IMG/VR virus record: IMGVR_UViG_3300047319_000152
Location: 1-32,260 of that record
DNA from: a virus
Length of the DNA: 32,260 nt
Direction: 5' to 3' (one strand)
Below the pieces are notes generated by a model, which searched no databases, was not told the DNA's origin, and saw only the letters and a list, made by a program, of their open reading frames with translations. The translations under genes were made by a program, and so were the position numbers. Within the stretch, counting starts at the first letter, position 1; each line of letters opens with the position of its first letter. This document shows, piece by piece, positions 29,534 through 32,260 of the stretch.

Positions 29534-30337
29534 CTAGTTTGGTTTGTACCTTAGATACTTCTTCTTGTAATTCCGGTACTTACCTCCATTGTCATAGTCT
29601 CCAAGTCTGCCGAATTCTATCAGATGTGAAAAGTGTTCTTCAATCAAACGCTTGTCACTCTCAATGTCTTCCTGATTAGAATCAATAATCGACTTATTGC
29701 CCTTGTTCCCTTGGCTCCATTCCATGCAACCAGAGAAGTTGAATCCGATAAAATTCACTCTCCCATTCAACCCCTTGCCACCACGATCAATGTCATATTG
29801 ACGATGGGAACAAGTTCTCCAAGTATCCTCACTATGTCTCAGAAGTGGGTGAACAAAGACCGTCGGGTCAAGAGAACTTTTAACCAGACTTACCCCACCG
29901 GAGATATGAGAATACGCTCGACCGTAAGGCTGATCATTGTTGTCCAACCAATACCGATTAGACGTCATTTGAAGCCCTACGAGAGTAATATCGAAATGCT
30001 CCATACAGTCCTGCATCTCGTTGATGAGTTCTTCAAGACCGACACTATACCCATCTACGTGAATGAACGAGTCGGGTTGAAGGTCGTCATCAAGGCGCAG
30101 GAAAGTGTCGTATCCGTGCAATGCCGCCAAGCGATAACATTCTGACGCCTGACGAGCCATACCTCGAACCCCAAGAACAACCATGATTTTAGGGTCGTTC
30201 TCGTATTTTTCTTTGTGTTCCTGATAGACTTCGGGGTCACAAATGAGCAGGACTTTCCTGTCATCTGGAATACTGAAACTTTCCAGAGTTAGAACTGGGG
30301 TTTTTCGTTTGGTTGGGATACAGATACAAGTGTTCAT
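29534..30337 (-). CDS. GT-A-like glycosyltransferase, paralogue 3
   Basis: 267 residues. The ATG at 30337 is preferred over a GTG at 30343 that overlaps the upstream stop. Motifs: CICIPTKRKTPVLTL, LICDPEVYQEHKEKY, GVRGMARQASECY, RLDDDLQPDSF, HISGGVSLVKSS, WRTCSHRQYD, GRVNFIGFNFSGC. In place of GKNTSI it has GNKSI with an inserted Gln/Gly-rich loop, so acceptor contacts may differ. Conserved core suggests an active enzyme. Target is inferred only. Confidence 0.68.
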   Translation of the reverse strand: MNTCICIPTKRKTPVLTLESFSIPDDRKVLLICDPEVYQEHKEKYENDPKIMVVLGVRGMARQASECYRLAALHGYDTFLRLDDDLQPDSFIHVDGYSVGLEELINEMQDCMEHFDITLVGLQMTSNRYWLDNNDQPYGRAYSHISGGVSLVKSSLDPTVFVHPLLRHSEDTWRTCSHRQYDIDRGGKGLNGRVNFIGFNFSGCMEWSQGNKGNKSIIDSNQEDIESDKRLIEEHFSHLIEFGRLGDYDNGGKYRNYKKKYLRYKPN

Positions 30338-30339
30338 AA

Positions 30340-31131
30340 TCACCAAGACTTGAGATAACGTTTCTTTCGTTTCTCGAAACCCAGAACGTTCACGTACTCA
30401 CTACCATCAATGAAGGTTATCATGTCAGGGAACTCTTGTGAAAGGAAATTTTCGGATCTGTAAATCCCTTCCTGCGTAGATACGATCGACGTGTTCTTTC
30501 CGAAGCATCCGGCCCACGTAGCCCCGATAAAGTTAACTCTCCCGTTTTCCCCTCGCCCACCAAGAACGTCGCGCTCGTACCTTCTGTGAGCACATGTTCT
30601 GTAGAGGTCTTCGTGAACCCCTGCAAGATCAGGGTCAAGGCTCATGAAAGTTTCCGGGGTCTTGGTTGAGATAGCCATGACGGCGGCACCGGCGAGATGA
30701 CCGTGAGTTTTGGAAAATGAAGGTCTCAGTTCCCTAGGATTCTTGGTATTCATGAACCCAACGTAAGAGACATTCAGTTCAAGCAGACATCGGTGTGCTT
30801 GTTCGATGATGTCATTGATGTCGACATCTAATTGCTTCTCCAGTTGGTAAAAGACACCAGGGATGTAGTCGTCATCCATTCTAAAGAAATGCTGATACCC
30901 GCGGTCAGCGGCTTCGGAGTAGCATCTCATGGTCTGCCGTTTGACACCGTGTTCTCCACGTATTACGTCTATCTTGGACCCATCATAGAATTGTCTGTGA
31001 ATCTCGAAAACGTCTGGGTCCGAGATAAGGAGAATAGGGTAACGTAGCCGTTCAAGGTGAAGCTCAAGACTTGTTAACGGAGGAAGTCTCTTCGAAGGTA
31101 TACAGACCAGAATCTCACTTTTATCTCTCAT
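30340..31131 (-). CDS. GT-A-like glycosyltransferase, paralogue 4
   Basis: 263 residues from an ATG at 31131 overlapping the upstream stop by 4 bases. ILVCIPSKRLPPLTSL, LISDPDVFEIHRQFY, HGVKRQTMRCY, RMDDDYIPGVF with DDD at 86-88, HLAGAAVMAIS, YRTCAHRRYERD, GRVNFIGATWAGC and GKNTSIVSTQE are all present. The A-G-A instead of S-G-G in the pocket segment is a natural variant among the copies. Function as above; the order in a possible sugar chain is unknown. Confidence 0.68.
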   Translation of the reverse strand: MRDKSEILVCIPSKRLPPLTSLELHLERLRYPILLISDPDVFEIHRQFYDGSKIDVIRGEHGVKRQTMRCYSEAADRGYQHFFRMDDDYIPGVFYQLEKQLDVDINDIIEQAHRCLLELNVSYVGFMNTKNPRELRPSFSKTHGHLAGAAVMAISTKTPETFMSLDPDLAGVHEDLYRTCAHRRYERDVLGGRGENGRVNFIGATWAGCFGKNTSIVSTQEGIYRSENFLSQEFPDMITFIDGSEYVNVLGFEKRKKRYLKSW

Positions 31132-31910
31132 TTGAGATACTTAACCTTTGGAATGTTGTGAGGAACGGCGTTAGTCCAAGTTGATGGGTCAGTGAACATG
31201 ACGAGATCGGAGAAGGCCGTTAGAATGATGTTCTGGGACTTGTCCATATCTTCCTGTGATATGTCGCAAGATGTCATGTTCCCCCAGAGCCGCTTGTAGT
31301 CGAGCCCGATGAAATTGACCTTGCCGTTTCTCCCTGCCCCTCCGTTAGCAAGGTCGTAACGTCGGTGAGCGCAGACTCTGTAGACCCACTCCATGCGCTT
31401 TAGTTCAGGATCCATGAACGGTGTGGGGCTCGCTATTGACAGATTGCAACAGCCAGGAAGATCACCGTATGTCTTCGAGTACCCTGCTCTCATCCAGTGG
31501 GCATTCCCATTGGAATTGATGCCGGCATACGACAATCCTGTATGCTCAAGACATTCGATCAACTTGTCAATAACGTAAAGAAGAGATGGACGACGAACCT
31601 CGAAGTCCGCATCTTTGTCAGTGTCCTCCGGGTCTTCCTGAGCACGTTCAACAAAAACCCCAGGTTCGAGGTCATCGTCCAGCCTGACGAAGTGATCATA
31701 GCCATGAGCCGCAGCTTGTGTATAACACTCTGCAACTTGGGCTCCAATCCCCTTCTTCCCCATTTCGACGAGGTTATCTGAATATGCAACGTGCTCGTCG
31801 TATACTTCAGGATCAGCAATTACGATGACCGGAAAGCCTCCTGTCGGATGGTTCATCAACGTTCGAAGAGGAGGGTGGCGTTTGGTGGGAATACAAATGC
31901 AGATGTTCAC
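31128..31910 (-). CDS. GT-A-like glycosyltransferase, paralogue 5 (first in the operon)
   Basis: 260 residues from a GTG at 31910 that overlaps the upstream stop. ICICIPTKRHPPLRTL, VIADPEVYDEHVAYS, GIGAQVAECY, RLDDDLEPGVF (DDD at 78-80), DLPGCCNLSIA, YRVCAHRRYD, GKVNFIGLDY. After the DDD site it has an acidic insert (EDPEDTDKDADFEVRR) not found in the others. The GKNTS motif is changed to GNMTS. It is probably the first translated copy, and likely a functional glycosyltransferase of unproved target. Confidence 0.66.
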   Translation of the reverse strand: MNICICIPTKRHPPLRTLMNHPTGGFPVIVIADPEVYDEHVAYSDNLVEMGKKGIGAQVAECYTQAAAHGYDHFVRLDDDLEPGVFVERAQEDPEDTDKDADFEVRRPSLLYVIDKLIECLEHTGLSYAGINSNGNAHWMRAGYSKTYGDLPGCCNLSIASPTPFMDPELKRMEWVYRVCAHRRYDLANGGAGRNGKVNFIGLDYKRLWGNMTSCDISQEDMDKSQNIILTAFSDLVMFTDPSTWTNAVPHNIPKVKYLK

Positions 31911-32077
31911 CGCGTCCAGCCGGTCTTCTTTTCCTCCTCTGTTTTAGGAGATTCGTCTGGGTAGAGCTGGACGGCGCCGCAATCCATACACCCTGCCGGA
32001 GCGCACTGCTGTTCTCCCACACCAATGTTAACGGTAGGGTAATCGACGTTTTCAGATTGACAGTAGGGACACTTCAT
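31907..32077 (-). CDS. Small zinc-ribbon protein upstream of the glycosyltransferases
   Basis: 56 residues from an ATG at 32077 with AAGGAG upstream. CPYC at the N-terminus and CMDC near residue 30 form the two zinc knuckles, followed by an acidic, Lys/Glu-rich tail ending KKTGWTR. The stop overlaps the GTG of the first glycosyltransferase (GTGA), so their translation is coupled. Function unknown; it could be a metal-binding accessory protein of the modification cluster. Confidence 0.68.
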   Translation of the reverse strand: MKCPYCQSENVDYPTVNIGVGEQQCAPAGCMDCGAVQLYPDESPKTEEEKKTGWTR

Positions 32078-32086
32078 GATTTCTCC

Positions 32087-32260
32087 TTAGTCACCATACA
32101 TCTCTTCGAATTCGATTTCTTCTTGCGTCTTGGTCGAGTTACCGCAAACTTGTAGAGTAAAATTGATTGCGTCAAAATCCCTCAGGTATTTCAACCCAAT
32201 AGAAAGAGGTCCATCTCTATGAATATATTCTGATCCATCAATAAAGGGGGGAGTATGAAG
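32087..32260 (-). CDS. C-terminal end of an unknown protein (runs off the window)
   Basis: 57 residues to a stop at 32087, frame open to the window edge. Visible sequence includes PFIDGSEYIHRDGPLSIG, LKYLRDFDAINFTLQVCG and an acidic end (TQEEIEFEEMYGD). No family is recognised from this fragment. It is followed after 9 bases by the zinc-ribbon gene and may belong to the same operon. Confidence 0.6.
   Translation of the reverse strand, partial: LHTPPFIDGSEYIHRDGPLSIGLKYLRDFDAINFTLQVCGNSTKTQEEIEFEEMYGD

Noticed and set aside
1-32260. Integrase, CRISPR array, insertion sequence or attachment site
   Set aside because: No such protein motifs, spaced direct repeats or terminal inverted repeats were seen; temperate life cannot be judged from this window.

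Overview
The window looks like part of the genome of a tailed double-stranded DNA phage (Caudoviricetes). Nearly every supported gene is on the minus strand, packed end to end with 1 to 20 base overlaps. Read in the direction of transcription (from position 32260 down to 1) it runs from DNA modification and nucleotide genes, through replication, to lysis, packaging, head and tail. A tail terminator, duplicated tail-tube-like proteins, a tail assembly chaperone with a probable -1 frameshift, and the start of a tape measure, with no sheath gene, point to a siphovirus with a long non-contractile tail. Two lipoprotein signal peptides and an M15-family endolysin suggest a Gram-negative host. The host cannot be named from the sequence. 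No integrase, tRNA, CRISPR array or insertion sequence is seen.

Layout, right to left. 32260-28024: the end of an unknown gene, a zinc-ribbon protein, and five tandem paralogous GT-A-like glycosyltransferases. 27999-28027: a promoter. 27989-24558: a small protein, a P-loop kinase resembling 5-hydroxymethyl-dU DNA kinases, a protein of the alpha-glutamyl/putrescinyl-thymine pyrophosphorylase / HMUDK helical family, a thymidylate synthase-fold protein, a Cys-rich protein and a nucleoside diphosphate kinase with a Cys-rich tail. 24540-21829: DUF3310-type protein, small membrane protein, cold-shock protein, SNF2 helicase, small protein. 21791-16242: structured element and promoter, a putative ssDNA-binding protein, a DnaQ-like exonuclease, a zinc-finger protein behind a consensus promoter with an operator-like dyad, a primase-polymerase and an AAA+ helicase. 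16129-15944: noncoding repeat-rich gap ending in a promoter. 15943-9660: small terminase, endolysin and other lysis or membrane genes, large terminase. 9648-1: portal, scaffold, coat, neck and tail genes.

The most striking unit is the modification cluster. A thymidylate synthase homologue (candidate dUMP hydroxymethylase), a 5-hmdU DNA kinase-like enzyme and an aGPT-Pplase/HMUDK-helical protein are the core of known phage thymidine hypermodification pathways. Here they lie next to five different tandem copies of a sugar-transferase-like gene. I infer that this phage replaces or decorates thymine with 5-hydroxymethyluracil derivatives, and that the glycosyltransferases build sugars on them, perhaps stepwise, to resist host nucleases. 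The core enzymes are recognised with fair confidence. The glycosyltransferase role and the combined pathway are inference.

Regulation: four sigma70-like promoters are visible on the minus strand. Three of them, in front of early and replication genes, share an AGTTTNAAA motif inside the -35/-10 spacer. The fourth, in front of the small terminase, lacks it and would give an almost leaderless mRNA.
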